Below, in pieces: positions 9,896-19,285 of a stretch of DNA of 64,000 nucleotides. Position 1 is the stretch's first letter, and each line of letters begins with the position of its first letter. The notes below the pieces were generated by a model. It had not been told where the DNA came from. It saw only the letters and a list, made by a program, of their open reading frames with translations, and did not search any database. Origin of the DNA: Zhengella mangrovi (GTDB taxonomy: Bacteria > Pseudomonadota > Alphaproteobacteria > Rhizobiales > Rhizobiaceae); the NCBI RefSeq assembly GCF_002727065.1, contig NZ_PDVP01000019.1, positions 1 through 64,000 on the forward strand, given 5' to 3'. The translations under genes and the position numbers were made by a program.

Positions 9896-11236
9896 ATGGC
9901 GTCGGCTGCTGAACAACTGGCATCCAATCTGAATTTTTCCGCCTTCGCGAAGGCCGAGGACCTCAAGAAGAGGATCTGGTTCACGCTTGGCGCGCTGCTG
10001 GTCTACCGTCTCGGGACCTATATTCCGCTGCCGGGCATCAATCCGGAAGCGTTTGCCCAGGCCTTCCAGCAGCAGAGCCGTGGCGTGCTCGGCATGTTCA
10101 ACATGTTCGCCGGCGGCGCGGTCCAGCGCATGGCCATCTTCGCGCTCGGCATCATGCCGTATATTTCCGCCTCCATCATCATGCAGCTGATGACCTCGGT
10201 CATCCCGTCGCTGGAACAGCTGAAGAAGGAAGGCGAGCAGGGCCGCAAGGTCATCAACCAGTACACCCGCTACGGCACGGTGCTGCTTGCCACGGTGCAG
10301 GCCTACGGCATTGCGGTCGGCCTGGAAGGCGGTAACGGGATCGTCGCGGATCCGGGCTGGTTCTTCAAGCTCTCCGCCGTGATCACGCTGGTTGGCGGCA
10401 CCATGTTCCTGATGTGGCTCGGTGAACAGATCACCGCGCGCGGCATCGGCAACGGCATTTCGCTGATCATCTTTTCCGGCATCGTCGCCGGCCTGCCGAC
10501 GGCCATCACCGGTACGCTGGAACTGGGCCGGACGGGCGCGCTTTCGACGGGCATCATTCTCGCCATCATCGCGCTGGCGATCATCGTCATCGGCGTCATC
10601 GTGTTTTTCGAGCGTGCGCAGCGGCGCCTGCTGATCCAGTATCCGAAGCGCCAGGTCGGCAACCGCATGTTCCAGGGCGACACGTCGCACCTGCCGCTGA
10701 AGCTGAACACCGCGGGCGTCATTCCTCCGATCTTCGCCTCGTCGCTGCTGCTGCTGCCGGCCACCGTGGCCGGCTTCGCCAACACGTCGGAAATGCCGGC
10801 CTGGGCGTCGACGATCCTGGCGGCACTGGGTCACGGGCAGCCGTTCTACATGGCGCTCTACGCTCTGCTGATCGTGTTCTTCGCCTTCTTCTACACGGCG
10901 ATCGTGTTCAACCCGCAGGAAACCGCCGACCAGCTCAAGAAGCACTCGGGCTTCATCCCCGGTTACCGGCCGGGCGAGCGGACCGCCGAGTACATCGACT
11001 ACGTCCTGACCCGCATCACGCTGGTCGGCGCGGTCTACCTGGTTCTGGTCTGCCTGTTACCCGAATTTCTAATTTCGGCGACCGGCGTTCCGTTCTATCT
11101 CGGCGGTACATCGCTGCTGATCGTCGTCAGCGTCACGCTTGACACGGTCGCGCAGGTCCAGGGTCACCTGATCGCCCACCAGTACGAGGGGCTGATCAAG
11201 AAATCGAAGTTGAGAGGGGGAAAGAGGGGACGATGA
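9896..11236 (+). CDS. secY: Preprotein translocase subunit SecY
   Basis: 446 residues with ten predicted membrane helices; the core channel of the SecYEG translocon. Family landmarks include [12 protein letters not shown] near residue 37, the plug/TM2 region with [22 protein letters not shown], and the cytoplasmic [17 protein letters not shown] loop near residue 240. The conserved [22 protein letters not shown] is near residue 340. A 170-base leader precedes it. The stop overlaps the adk start by four bases (ATGA), coupling the two genes. Confidence 0.98.
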   Translation: MASAAEQLASNLNFSAFAKAEDLKKRIWFTLGALLVYRLGTYIPLPGINPEAFAQAFQQQSRGVLGMFNMFAGGAVQRMAIFALGIMPYISASIIMQLMTSVIPSLEQLKKEGEQGRKVINQYTRYGTVLLATVQAYGIAVGLEGGNGIVADPGWFFKLSAVITLVGGTMFLMWLGEQITARGIGNGISLIIFSGIVAGLPTAITGTLELGRTGALSTGIILAIIALAIIVIGVIVFFERAQRRLLIQYPKRQVGNRMFQGDTSHLPLKLNTAGVIPPIFASSLLLLPATVAGFANTSEMPAWASTILAALGHGQPFYMALYALLIVFFAFFYTAIVFNPQETADQLKKHSGFIPGYRPGERTAEYIDYVLTRITLVGAVYLVLVCLLPEFLISATGVPFYLGGTSLLIVVSVTLDTVAQVQGHLIAHQYEGLIKKSKLRGGKRGR

Positions 11237-11817
11237 GACTGATTCTGCTGGGACCGCCGGGAGCGGGCAAGGGGACGCAGGCCGTTCGGCTGGTCGAGAA
11301 GCACGGCATTCCTCAGCTTTCCACCGGCGACATGCTGCGCGCCGCGGTGAAGGCTCAGACCGAGGTCGGCCTCAAGGCGAAGGCCGTGATGGATGCCGGA
11401 GAACTGGTGTCCGACGCCATCGTCAACGCGATCGTTTCGGAGCGCATCGACCAGGCGGACTGCGCCAACGGGTTCATCCTCGACGGCTATCCGCGGACGC
11501 TGGCGCAGGCTGATGCCGTGGAGGAGATGCTTGCCGCCAAGGGGATGGCACTTGACGCAGTGATCGAACTGATCGTCGATGACAAGGCGCTGGTCGGCCG
11601 CATCGTGAAGCGGGCCGAAGACGCCAAGGCTGCCGGCGAGCCGGTCCGCAAGGACGACAACCCGGAGGTCTTCGACGAGCGTCTGCGCGAGTACTACAAG
11701 AAGACCGCGCCGCTGACGGGCTATTACCATGCCAAGGGGTTGCGCAAGACCGTCGACGGCATGGATACGATCGACGGCGTGACGGCCCAGATCGAGGCGG
11801 TCCTGGCCGCGCTCTGA
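11233..11817 (+). CDS. adk: Adenylate kinase (short form)
   Basis: 194 residues. It interconverts ATP + AMP and 2 ADP in the cytoplasm. The P-loop [10 protein letters not shown] is at residues 7-16; the AMP-binding STGDMLR and DGYPRTLAQ segments follow. The lid (around residues 120-150) is short and lacks cysteines, so this is the short, zinc-free type usual in alphaproteobacteria. Placement directly after secY is the ancestral spc arrangement. Confidence 0.98.
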   Translation: MRLILLGPPGAGKGTQAVRLVEKHGIPQLSTGDMLRAAVKAQTEVGLKAKAVMDAGELVSDAIVNAIVSERIDQADCANGFILDGYPRTLAQADAVEEMLAAKGMALDAVIELIVDDKALVGRIVKRAEDAKAAGEPVRKDDNPEVFDERLREYYKKTAPLTGYYHAKGLRKTVDGMDTIDGVTAQIEAVLAAL

Positions 11818-11848
11818 CCGGGGCGCCGCGAATGGCAATCGTTTGGGG

Positions 11849-11877
11849 TTGACGGATACGGCAACCCGTGTCATAGC
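11849..11877 (+). promoter_or_regulatory. Candidate internal promoter before rpsM
   Basis: TTGACG (11849-11854) is followed after 17 bases by CATAGC (11872-11877). The -35 is close to consensus and the -10 is weak (3 of 6). It lies in the 200-base adk-rpsM gap, where the alpha operon begins, and 28 bases before a hairpin. An internal promoter for rpsM-rpsK-rpoA-rplQ is plausible but unproven. Confidence 0.4.
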
Positions 11878-11904
11878 GGCGCGTCTCATTGACAGGATGG
11901 TGCA

Positions 11905-11930
11905 GGCCGCCCTTTCCGGGCGGCTTGTTC
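11905..11930 (+). terminator. Hairpin in the adk-rpsM gap
   Basis: GGCCGCCC (11905-11912) pairs with GGGCGGCT (11918-11925) around TTTCC, followed by TGTTCATTG. It may end part of the transcription coming from secY-adk, or act as an attenuator in the leader of the alpha section. The T tract is weak, hence modest confidence as a true terminator. Confidence 0.5.
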
Positions 11931-12018
11931 ATTGAAATCCCCGCAAGGGCCGGCCTCCACCGGACGCGGGTCAACAATCAAAGCGCCGGATGACCGGCCC
12001 ACATGGAGTGACAAGAAG

Positions 12019-12387
12019 ATGGCACGTATTGCCGGTGTGAACATTCCGACCAACAAGCGCGTGGTGATCTCGCTTCAGTACATCCACGGCATCGGTCCGA
12101 AGTTCGCCAAGGAAATCATCGAGAAGTGCAGCATCCCGGCCGAGCGCCGCGTGCACGAACTCACGGACGCCGAAGTGCTGCAGATCCGCGAAACGATCGA
12201 CCGCGACTACCGGGTCGAGGGCGATCTGCGCCGCGAAGTCCAGCTCAACATCAAGCGCCTGATGGACCTCGGCTGCTACCGCGGCCTGCGCCATCGTCGC
12301 GGCCTGCCGGTGCGTGGCCAGCGCACGCATACGAATGCCCGCACCCGCAAGGGTCCGGCCAAGGCGATCGCCGGCAAGAAGAAGTAA
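12019..12387 (+). CDS. rpsM: 30S ribosomal protein S13
   Basis: 122 residues from the ATG in [16 protein letters not shown], the family start; an in-frame upstream extension is not conserved in sequence character and is ignored. S13 contacts the P-site tRNA and bridges to L5. The helix-two-turn-helix and the basic C-terminal [16 protein letters not shown] tail are typical. Preceded by GGAGTGACAAG. Confidence 0.97.
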   Translation: MARIAGVNIPTNKRVVISLQYIHGIGPKFAKEIIEKCSIPAERRVHELTDAEVLQIRETIDRDYRVEGDLRREVQLNIKRLMDLGCYRGLRHRRGLPVRGQRTHTNARTRKGPAKAIAGKKK

Positions 12388-12506
12388 TTGGAAGCAAGCG
12401 GATGTCCGGCGGATGCGGCCCTTTCCGGCCTGTCCGCCTGCCGTCGCTGCTTCCGGTGTAGCCGCCGGCATTACGGCGGTGCTGATATCGTAACGAAAGG
12501 AAGACC

Positions 12507-12896
12507 ATGGCCAAGGAAGCCACCCGCGTTCGCCGCCGCGAACGCAAGAACATTTCGTCGGGCGTCGCCCACGTCAACTCCACCTTCAACAACACGATGA
12601 TCACGATCACGGATGCCCAGGGCAACGCGATCGCCTGGTCGTCGGCCGGCGCGCAGGGCTTCAAGGGTTCGCGCAAGTCGACCCCGTTTGCCGCCCAGGT
12701 GGCCGCGGAAGACTGCGCCAAGAAGGCTGCCGAACACGGCATGAAGACGCTGGAAGTGGAAGTGCGCGGCCCCGGTTCGGGTCGTGAGTCGGCCCTTCGC
12801 GCCCTGCAGGCGGCCGGTTTCACGATCACGTCCATCCGCGACGTGACGCCGATCCCGCACAACGGTTGCCGCCCGCGCAAGAAGCGCCGCGTCTGA
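12507..12896 (+). CDS. rpsK: 30S ribosomal protein S11
   Basis: 129 residues, family length. S11 lines the mRNA exit side of the small-subunit platform. The segments [17 protein letters not shown] and [18 protein letters not shown] are diagnostic. Preceded by AACGAAAGGAAGACC, a strong ribosome-binding site. The 119-base gap before it contains GC-rich hairpins without T runs. Confidence 0.98.
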   Translation: MAKEATRVRRRERKNISSGVAHVNSTFNNTMITITDAQGNAIAWSSAGAQGFKGSRKSTPFAAQVAAEDCAKKAAEHGMKTLEVEVRGPGSGRESALRALQAAGFTITSIRDVTPIPHNGCRPRKKRRV

Positions 12897-13008
12897 CGCG
12901 GTCCCGCTTGCCGCCTGCCGCATGAACGGTTGATCCCGGTCCTCTGCGGTTTCCATGTCGCGCCCCGCACGAATGGATGGTGCGGGGGCACCGGAAGGAT
13001 AATATTAC

Positions 13009-14019
13009 ATGATCCAGAAGAACTGGCAGGAACTGATCAAGCCCAACGGCGTGGAGTTCACGTCGAAGAAGGGCAACACGACGACGCTCGTCGCCGAACC
13101 GCTGGAGCGCGGCTTCGGCCTCACGCTCGGCAACGCGCTTCGCCGAGTGCTGCTGTCGTCGCTGCGCGGCGCTGCCGTGACGGCGGTGCAGATCGATGGC
13201 GTGCTGCATGAATTCTCCTCCATCGCCGGCGTGCGCGAGGACGTCACCGACATCGTCCTGAACATCAAGGAAATCGCCATCAAGATGGAAGGCGAGGGAC
13301 CCAAGCGCATGGTTGTGCGCAAGCAGGGTCCGGGCGCCGTCACCGCCGGTGACATCCAGACGGTCGGCGACGTGGAAATTCTCAACCCGGATCACGTGCT
13401 GTGCACGCTGGACCAGGGCGCGGAGATCCGCATGGAGTTCACCGTCAACGCGGGCAAGGGCTACGTGCCGGCCGATCGCAACCGTTCGGAAGATTCGCCG
13501 ATCGGCCTCATCCCGGTCGACAGCCTCTACTCGCCGGTGCGCAAGGTCTCCTACAAGGTCGAGAACACCCGCGAGGGCCAGGTTCTTGACTATGACAAGC
13601 TGACCATGACCCTCGAGACCGACGGTTCCATCTCCGGCGAAGACGCCGTGGCCTATGCCGCCCGGATCCTGCAGGACCAGCTGTCGATCTTCGTGAACTT
13701 CGAAGAGCCGCAGAAGGACCAGCCGGCCGAACAGGTCACCGAGCTGGCGTTCAACCCGGCGCTGCTGAAGAAGGTGGACGAACTGGAACTCTCCGTCCGT
13801 TCGGCCAACTGCCTGAAGAACGACAACATCGTCTACATCGGCGACCTGATCCAGAAGACGGAAGCGGAAATGCTTCGCACGCCGAACTTCGGCCGCAAGT
13901 CTCTCAACGAGATCAAGGAAGTGCTGGCGTCCATGGGCCTTCACCTCGGCATGGAAGTGCCGGACTGGCCGCCGGACAACATCGAGGACCTCGCCAAGCG
14001 CTACGAGGACCAGTACTGA
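13009..14019 (+). CDS. rpoA: DNA-directed RNA polymerase subunit alpha
   Basis: 336 residues. The N-terminal domain (about 1-230) dimerises and nucleates polymerase assembly; [19 protein letters not shown] near residue 35 is conserved. After a linker, the C-terminal domain (about 255-325) carries the [18 protein letters not shown] helix-hairpin-helix that contacts UP elements and activators. Lies in the alpha operon between rpsK and rplQ as expected. Confidence 0.98.
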   Translation: MIQKNWQELIKPNGVEFTSKKGNTTTLVAEPLERGFGLTLGNALRRVLLSSLRGAAVTAVQIDGVLHEFSSIAGVREDVTDIVLNIKEIAIKMEGEGPKRMVVRKQGPGAVTAGDIQTVGDVEILNPDHVLCTLDQGAEIRMEFTVNAGKGYVPADRNRSEDSPIGLIPVDSLYSPVRKVSYKVENTREGQVLDYDKLTMTLETDGSISGEDAVAYAARILQDQLSIFVNFEEPQKDQPAEQVTELAFNPALLKKVDELELSVRSANCLKNDNIVYIGDLIQKTEAEMLRTPNFGRKSLNEIKEVLASMGLHLGMEVPDWPPDNIEDLAKRYEDQY

Positions 14020-14025
14020 GAATTT

Positions 14026-14049
14026 CCCGCCGGGGTCCCCTCCGGCGGG
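14026..14049 (+). promoter_or_regulatory. Hairpin between rpoA and rplQ
   Basis: CCCGCCGG (14026-14033) pairs with CCGGCGGG (14042-14049) around an 8-base loop, starting 6 bases after the rpoA stop. CTTCAACC follows, so it lacks a terminator tail. It may protect the upstream mRNA end after processing or slow transcription into rplQ. Confidence 0.45.
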
Positions 14050-14121
14050 CTTCAACCACAGAACCAGGGCCGCGTTCTCAAGACCTAGGGCGCGGACATA
14101 TCCGAAGAAGGAGAAGGCATC

Positions 14122-14550
14122 ATGAGACACGGCAACGCACACCGCAAGCTGAACCGCACCGCCAGCCACCGCAAGGCGATGTTCGCCAACATGGCGGCCA
14201 GCCTGATCGAGCACGAGCAGATCGTCACGACCCTGCCGAAGGCGAAGGAACTGCGTTCCATCGTCGACAAGCTGATCACGCTCGGCAAGCGCGGTGACCT
14301 GCATGCCCGCCGCCAGGCGATTTCCCGCATCCGCGACGTGCAGCAGGTCAAGAAGCTGTTCGACGTGCTTGGCCCGCGCTACCAGGAGCGCAACGGCGGC
14401 TACACCCGCGTGCTCAAGGCCGGCTTCCGCTACGGCGACAATGCGCCGCTGGCAGTGATCGAACTGGTGGACCGCGATGTCGACGCCAAGGGCGCCGCTG
14501 ACCGTGCCCGCGTCGAAGCCGAAACGGCTGCCGAGACCGAGAACGCCTGA
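14122..14550 (+). CDS. rplQ: 50S ribosomal protein L17
   Basis: 142 residues: an L17 core of about 120 residues plus an acidic/alanine-rich C-terminal extension of about 20 residues, common in alphaproteobacteria. [20 protein letters not shown] at the start and the [18 protein letters not shown] helix are conserved. Last gene of the alpha operon, closed by the terminator at 14581. Confidence 0.98.
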   Translation: MRHGNAHRKLNRTASHRKAMFANMAASLIEHEQIVTTLPKAKELRSIVDKLITLGKRGDLHARRQAISRIRDVQQVKKLFDVLGPRYQERNGGYTRVLKAGFRYGDNAPLAVIELVDRDVDAKGAADRARVEAETAAETENA

Positions 14551-14580
14551 TCGGCGCATCGGCCCGTCTGCAACATGGGA

Positions 14581-14609
14581 AAGCCGCGCCGGCAACGGTG
14601 CGGCTTTTT
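14581..14609 (+). terminator. Intrinsic terminator of the ribosomal cluster
   Basis: AAGCCGCGCCG (14581-14591) pairs with CGGTGCGGCTT (14596-14606) around a GCAA tetraloop, directly followed by TTT within a TTTTT run. A textbook intrinsic terminator 30 bases after rplQ, ending the S10-spc-alpha transcript. Confidence 0.9.
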
Positions 14610-14749
14610 CGCTTTCAGCCGGCCTGCCGGCCCGTTTGCCGCGGTTCATTTTCCGTTTCCCCTTGTCCTGAAATGGCCGAAGTGCTGTCAAAGACTGGCA
14701 ACCTCCGAATCGGGGTTATCCAGACAGGGGTCAGCAGGGAGTTTCTGAC

Positions 14750-16264
14750 ATGGCGCGTTTCGTTTCAGCTGTTCTGGGGAGCCTGTTGCTGCTCCTGGTG
14801 ACCGGTGCCGGCCTGCAGGCCGCTGAGAATGGCGACCTGCGCGGCCTGCTCGGCAAGCTGCTCGGCGAACCGCAGCAGGGCCAGGCCGTCGAGCAGGCAC
14901 CGGCCACAGGGCCGCAGGGAATGGCCGCGGCCGACAGCAAGCGGGTGCCGTTCGGCCGCCGTGACATGGAATTGTCCTTTGCGCCGCTGGTCAAGCAGAC
15001 CGCGCCGGCCGTCGTGAACGTCTATGCCAAGTCGACGGTGCGCCAGCCGGTCTCGCCGTTTTCCGGGGATCCCTTCTTCGAACAGTTCTTCGGTGGCGGC
15101 GGACTTTCCAAGCCGCGTGTGCAGCAATCGCTTGGATCGGGCGTCATCGTCGATGCCTCCGGCCTCGTGGTGACGAATTTCCACGTCATCAAGGGCGCTG
15201 ACGAGGTGAAGGTGGCGCTGGCGGACGGGCGCGAATTCGAAAGCCAGGTGATGCTGAAAGACGAGTCGGTGGACCTGGCGGTGCTGAAAATCAAGGCGGA
15301 CAGGCCGTTGCCCTACCTTACCTTCGGCAATTCCGACGCCCTGGAAGTGGGCGACCTGGTGCTGGCGATCGGCAATCCCTTCGGCGTCGGCCAGACCACG
15401 ACCTCGGGGATCGTTTCGGCGCTTGCCCGCTCGCATGTGGGCGTTTCCGATTTCGGCTTCTTCATCCAGACAGACGCCGCGATCAACCCGGGCAATTCCG
15501 GCGGCGCGCTGATCGACATGCACGGCCAGCTCGTCGGGATCAACACCGCGATCTTCACCCGTTCCGGCGGGTCCAACGGCATCGGTTTTGCCATCCCCTC
15601 CATCATGGTGCGCGCGGTGGTGAACGTCGCCAAGAACGGCGGCGACTATTTCGAGCGGCCCTGGCTCGGCGCCGAGTTCACGGATGTCGATTCGCAGACG
15701 GCCGAGGCGCTCGGCATGGATCATCCGACCGGCGCGCTGGTGCAGAACGTGACGCCTGACAGCCCGGCGGAAAAAGGCGACCTGAAGCCGGGTGACGTGC
15801 TGCTGTCCATGAACGGCCGCAAGATCGAGACACCGGACGCGCTCGGCTACCGGCTGGCGACGGAAAGCAGCGGAACGACGGTGAAGTTCGAGGTGCTGCG
15901 GCGGGGCAAGGTGCAGACCGTTCCGGTGACGCTGGAACGTGCCCCGGAAGGCAGTGCGAGCAACCGGATCCAGGTGGAGGGCAACAGCCCGTTCGCGGGC
16001 GCAACGATCTCCGACCTGTCGCCGCGCCTTGCCCAGCGCCTGCATCTGCCGGAAGGCAAGAAGGGCGTGGTCATCATCGACCTGGCGCGAAATTCACCGG
16101 CCGCCCGTTTCGGGTTCCGGCCCGGCGATATCGTGGTCGACGTCAACGGCGAGGTTATCGAGAGCGCCAGCCAGTTGAACGGGATCGCGATGGAGCGCAG
16201 CCGCTGGTGGCGGTTCGCCATCGACCGGGATGGACAGATCCTGCGCCAGGTGCTGCGCTATTGA
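14750..16264 (+). CDS. degP: Do-like periplasmic serine endoprotease (DegP family)
   Basis: 504 residues: an N-terminal signal peptide (hydrophobic stretch about residues 5-24), a trypsin-like protease domain and two PDZ domains (about 295-385 and 410-500). The catalytic triad is His145 (TNFHV), Asp175 (DLAVLK) and Ser250 (GNSGG). The family degrades or refolds misfolded envelope proteins in the periplasm. The LA-loop-like insert with FFEQFFGG is typical of DegP/MucD. The paralogue (DegP, DegQ or MucD) cannot be told apart safely. rarA follows after 7 bases, so the two are probably cotranscribed. Confidence 0.92.
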   Translation: MARFVSAVLGSLLLLLVTGAGLQAAENGDLRGLLGKLLGEPQQGQAVEQAPATGPQGMAAADSKRVPFGRRDMELSFAPLVKQTAPAVVNVYAKSTVRQPVSPFSGDPFFEQFFGGGGLSKPRVQQSLGSGVIVDASGLVVTNFHVIKGADEVKVALADGREFESQVMLKDESVDLAVLKIKADRPLPYLTFGNSDALEVGDLVLAIGNPFGVGQTTTSGIVSALARSHVGVSDFGFFIQTDAAINPGNSGGALIDMHGQLVGINTAIFTRSGGSNGIGFAIPSIMVRAVVNVAKNGGDYFERPWLGAEFTDVDSQTAEALGMDHPTGALVQNVTPDSPAEKGDLKPGDVLLSMNGRKIETPDALGYRLATESSGTTVKFEVLRRGKVQTVPVTLERAPEGSASNRIQVEGNSPFAGATISDLSPRLAQRLHLPEGKKGVVIIDLARNSPAARFGFRPGDIVVDVNGEVIESASQLNGIAMERSRWWRFAIDRDGQILRQVLRY

Positions 16265-16271
16265 GGTTCTG

Positions 16272-17597
16272 ATGGCCGATCTCTTTGCCGACCCGGCGCA
16301 ACCCGCAGAGCCCGACAGGTCCCAGGCCAAGGGGCGCCCGCTTGCCGACCGGCTGCGCCCGGGCAGCCTTTCCGACGTCACCGGCCAGGAACACCTGACC
16401 GGGGCCGACGGCGTGCTCAGCCGCATGATCCGCTCCGGGTCGCTCGGGTCGATGATCTTCTGGGGCCCGCCCGGCACGGGCAAGACCACGGTCGCGCGGC
16501 TCCTGGCCGGCGAAACCGACCTGGCCTTCGAGCAGATCTCGGCGATCTTCTCCGGCGTCGCCGATCTCAAGAAGGCTTTCGACGCCGCGCGCCTGCGCCG
16601 GACCAACGGCCGCCAGACGCTGTTGTTCGTCGACGAGATCCACCGTTTCAACCGGGCGCAACAGGACAGCTTTCTTCCGGTGATGGAAGACGGCACGGTG
16701 ATCCTGATCGGGGCGACGACGGAGAACCCGTCCTTCGAACTCAACGCGGCGCTGCTGTCGCGGGCCCGGGTGCTGACCTTCCGGCCGCACGACGAGGCGA
16801 GCCTGGCCATGCTGCTGGCCCGTGCCGAGACGGTGGAAGGCCGGCCTTTGCCGCTCGACGAAGGCGCGCGGGCGTCGCTGATCCGCATGGCCGATGGCGA
16901 CGGACGGGCCGTGCTGACGCTGGCCGAGGAGGTGTGGCGTGCTGCGGGGCCCGGCGAAATATTCGACCAGGACGGCCTCCAGCGCGTGGTGCAGCGCCGC
17001 GCGCCGGTCTACGACAAGAGCCAGGATGGCCACTACAACCTGATCTCCGCGCTGCACAAGTCGGTGCGCGGATCCGACCCGGACGCCGCGCTCTACTACC
17101 TTTCGCGCATGCTGGATGCCGGCGAGACGCCGTTGTTCGTTGCCCGGCGCCTGGTCCGCATGGCCGTGGAGGATATCGGGCTGGCCGATCCGCAGGCGCT
17201 TGTCATCGCCAATGCGGCCAAGGACGCCTATGATTTCCTTGGCTCGCCGGAAGGCGAACTGGCGCTGGCGCAGGCCTGCGTCTACCTTGCCACGGCGCCG
17301 AAATCCAATGCCGTCTACATGGCCCACAAGGCGGCCATGCGGGCGGCCAAGGAGCACGGCTCGCTGTTGCCGCCGGCCCATATCCTCAATGCGCCGACGA
17401 AGCTGATGAAGGAAGAAGGCTACGGGACGGGCTACCTTTACGACCACGACCAGCCCGATGCCTTTTCAGGCCAGGACTATTTCCCGGAGGCCATGGGCCG
17501 CCAGACGTTCTATGCGCCACCGGACCGGGGCTTCGAGCGGGAAATCCGCAAGCGGCTGGACTGGTGGGAAAAATTGCGCCGCGACCGCGGGCGCTGA
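16272..17597 (+). CDS. rarA: Replication-associated recombination protein RarA (MgsA) AAA+ ATPase
   Basis: 441 residues from ATG 16272 (MADLFADPAQ), which replaces a longer frame overlapping the protease gene. The Walker A GPPGTGKT is at residues 65-72 and the Walker B-like LLFVDEIHRF near residue 120. The C-terminal half has the MgsA tetramerisation region (ALHKSVRGSDPDAALYYLSRM). RarA acts at stalled replication forks with SSB and RecA. The gene order protease-rarA-fluC-rluC recurs in rhizobia. Confidence 0.95.
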   Translation: MADLFADPAQPAEPDRSQAKGRPLADRLRPGSLSDVTGQEHLTGADGVLSRMIRSGSLGSMIFWGPPGTGKTTVARLLAGETDLAFEQISAIFSGVADLKKAFDAARLRRTNGRQTLLFVDEIHRFNRAQQDSFLPVMEDGTVILIGATTENPSFELNAALLSRARVLTFRPHDEASLAMLLARAETVEGRPLPLDEGARASLIRMADGDGRAVLTLAEEVWRAAGPGEIFDQDGLQRVVQRRAPVYDKSQDGHYNLISALHKSVRGSDPDAALYYLSRMLDAGETPLFVARRLVRMAVEDIGLADPQALVIANAAKDAYDFLGSPEGELALAQACVYLATAPKSNAVYMAHKAAMRAAKEHGSLLPPAHILNAPTKLMKEEGYGTGYLYDHDQPDAFSGQDYFPEAMGRQTFYAPPDRGFEREIRKRLDWWEKLRRDRGR

Positions 17598-17611
17598 GAC
17601 AAGGGTTCCGA

Positions 17612-17854
17612 ATGTCCAGACTTCTCGCAGCCATCCGGCGCATCCCGTGGCCGACGCTCATCCTCATGGCGGCCCTCATTGGCGGCGCCCCGTTCGTTCC
17701 GGAGCCGCACCTGATCGAAAAGGCGCGCTGGCTGGTCGAAGGTCATCCGTTCCGTCCGGTCGACTGGTTCGACATTGCCTGGCATTCATGGCCACTGCTG
17801 CTGATCGCGATCAAGCTTTCCGGCCGGCGCCCCGGCGAGACGGCGGGTGATTGA
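17612..17854 (+). CDS. Small inner-membrane protein, function unknown
   Basis: 80 residues from the ATG at 17612. It has one clear membrane helix near the N-terminus (TLILMAALIGGAPFV after basic residues) and a second hydrophobic stretch near the C-terminus (SWPLLLIAIKL), joined by a WLVEGHPFRPVDWFDIAWH loop. Similar 70-80 residue proteins are common in rhizobia, often with the misleading name RND transporter; no transport role is evident. It starts 14 bases after rarA. Its last four bases overlap only an in-frame extension of the next gene that is not used. Confidence 0.75.
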   Translation: MSRLLAAIRRIPWPTLILMAALIGGAPFVPEPHLIEKARWLVEGHPFRPVDWFDIAWHSWPLLLIAIKLSGRRPGETAGD

Positions 17855-17919
17855 TACCGGTCAAGGCGCGGGCGGAAGGAGGCTGCCAATCTGAACCGGA
17901 CCTGTCAGAGGAGATCCTC

Positions 17920-18201
17920 ATGAAAGTCCTGTCCGCCATCGCCCTTTCCTTTCTTCTTGCCGGCACGGTTTCGGCGCCGGCAGACGGGGATTACCCGTGG
18001 TTCAACGACATCCGCATGCAGGCCGAGAGTGAGCTTGCCTGCGACGTCGATTATTTCCTGAATGCACGCGAGGGCGACCTGGGCGGAAAGCATACGCAGG
18101 AAGCCCGCTTGCAATGTACGGACGGACGGCGCTTCGACGCCGTGCGCGAGATACCGGAAACGAATTTCCGTTTCCTGGCCTGCGATACACAGGTCTGCTG
18201 A
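17920..18201 (+). CDS. Small secreted cysteine-containing protein, unknown
   Basis: 93 residues from the ATG at 17920, which has CAGAGGAG upstream. A typical signal peptide (MKVLSAIALSFLLAGTVSA) precedes a mature part of about 74 residues with three cysteines (CDVDYF, LQCTDGRR, LACDT) and a fourth as the last residue, suggesting two disulfides in the periplasm. I do not recognise a family. It lies 12 bases ahead of the flavodoxin gene. Confidence 0.7.
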   Translation: MKVLSAIALSFLLAGTVSAPADGDYPWFNDIRMQAESELACDVDYFLNAREGDLGGKHTQEARLQCTDGRRFDAVREIPETNFRFLACDTQVC

Positions 18202-18213
18202 GGAGGCCCTGCC

Positions 18214-18747
18214 ATGCATGTCGTCATCCTTTTCGCGACCGTCGAAGGCCAGACACGCAAGATCGCCCGGCACATGGCCGGCACGGTGCAGAGCCTCGGC
18301 CATGATGTCACCGTCTACGACGCCGCAGACCTGGAGGATGTGGACCTTGACCTGGCGGATGCCTTCATCGCCGCCGCCCCGGTTCATATCGGCCGGTTCC
18401 CGGCTCCCTTCGTTCACTGGGTCAAGGAGCGGGCAGATGCCCTGAACGGCAAGCGCTGTGCCTTCGTGTCGGTCTCGCTGGGCATTGCCTCCCAGTTCGA
18501 GGCGGAGAAGCGCGAGATCGAGGCCATCGGCGAGGCATTCTTCGCCGAGACCGGCTGGCATCCGGGCGCGGTGCACCACGCTGCCGGCGCGCTGCGCTAC
18601 ACCCGGTACGATTTCCTCAAGCGCCTGCTGATGCGCCATATCGCGGCCAAGGAGGGCGGCGACGTCGATACGTCGGAAGACCATGAGTATACCGACTGGG
18701 ACGGGCTGGCGGCCTTCGTGACCGGTTTCCTGGCCGCTGACGGCTGA
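18214..18747 (+). CDS. Flavodoxin-domain protein, HemG-type protoporphyrinogen oxidase-like
   Basis: 177 residues. The N-terminal TVEGQTRKIARHMA matches the FMN phosphate-binding loop of long-chain flavodoxins. The C-terminal part (RYTRYDFLKRLLMRHIAAKEGGDVDTSEDHEYTDW) closely resembles the region specific to HemG, the menaquinone-linked enzyme that oxidises protoporphyrinogen IX. Most alphaproteobacteria use HgdC/HemJ for that step, so this could be a HemG or a related flavoprotein with another partner. Preceded by GAGGAGGCC. Confidence 0.75.
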   Translation: MHVVILFATVEGQTRKIARHMAGTVQSLGHDVTVYDAADLEDVDLDLADAFIAAAPVHIGRFPAPFVHWVKERADALNGKRCAFVSVSLGIASQFEAEKREIEAIGEAFFAETGWHPGAVHHAAGALRYTRYDFLKRLLMRHIAAKEGGDVDTSEDHEYTDWDGLAAFVTGFLAADG

Positions 18748-18867
18748 GCGGGCCGGCGGCTTCTCGCGACAGGCATTCGATGACCGTCCGACCACGGGGC
18801 AGGGGATCTGCCCGCGGGGCGGATTCTCCGCTTCACGTGCCGGTTGGACTGGTTTATCAACGGTCGC

Positions 18868-19248
18868 ATGTTGCACACACTTCTTGTCGCCCTGGGCGGG
18901 GCAATCGGCGCATCGTTGAGGCATCTGACGGGGCAGTTCATGATGCGTCTCGCCGGCCCCAATTTTCCCTATGGCACGATCACGGTGAACATCGTCGGGT
19001 CCTTCGTGATGGGTCTGTTCGTGGCCTGGCTGTCGCGCCGGGCGGGCGGGACCAGCAGCGAATTGCGCCTTTTCTTCGCAACCGGCCTGCTGGGCGGGTT
19101 CACCACGTTTTCCGCCTTCTCGCTGGACGTGGCCACCCTGTGGGAACGCGGCGCGGAAATGACCGCGGCGGTCTATCTGCTCGCGTCGGTCATCCTGTCG
19201 GTCGCGGCGCTGTTTGCCGGCTTGTGGCTCGCAAGAAGCCTTGCATGA
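18868..19248 (+). CDS. crcB: Fluoride ion channel FluC (CrcB)
   Basis: 126 residues with four membrane helices. The family motifs are GGAIGASLRHLTG, PYGTITVNIVGSFVMG and GLLGGFTTFSAFSLD (Phe and Thr/Ser of the ion pathway). FluC dimers export fluoride and protect enzymes such as enolase. Start chosen at MLHTLLVALGG; an ATG-less extension eight residues longer (from TTG 18844) is possible. No fluoride riboswitch was found in the 120 bases upstream. Confidence 0.9.
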   Translation: MLHTLLVALGGAIGASLRHLTGQFMMRLAGPNFPYGTITVNIVGSFVMGLFVAWLSRRAGGTSSELRLFFATGLLGGFTTFSAFSLDVATLWERGAEMTAAVYLLASVILSVAALFAGLWLARSLA

Positions 19249-19285
19249 TGCTATGGGCAGCGTTTCTTGCAAATGAGGACCAGAC

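Noticed and set aside
18748..18867. Fluoride riboswitch before crcB
   Set aside because: The consensus GGNGAUGGNGUUC and the CUGAUGACUCCU end are absent; only a simple GGGCAG/CTGCCC hairpin (18797-18813) is present.
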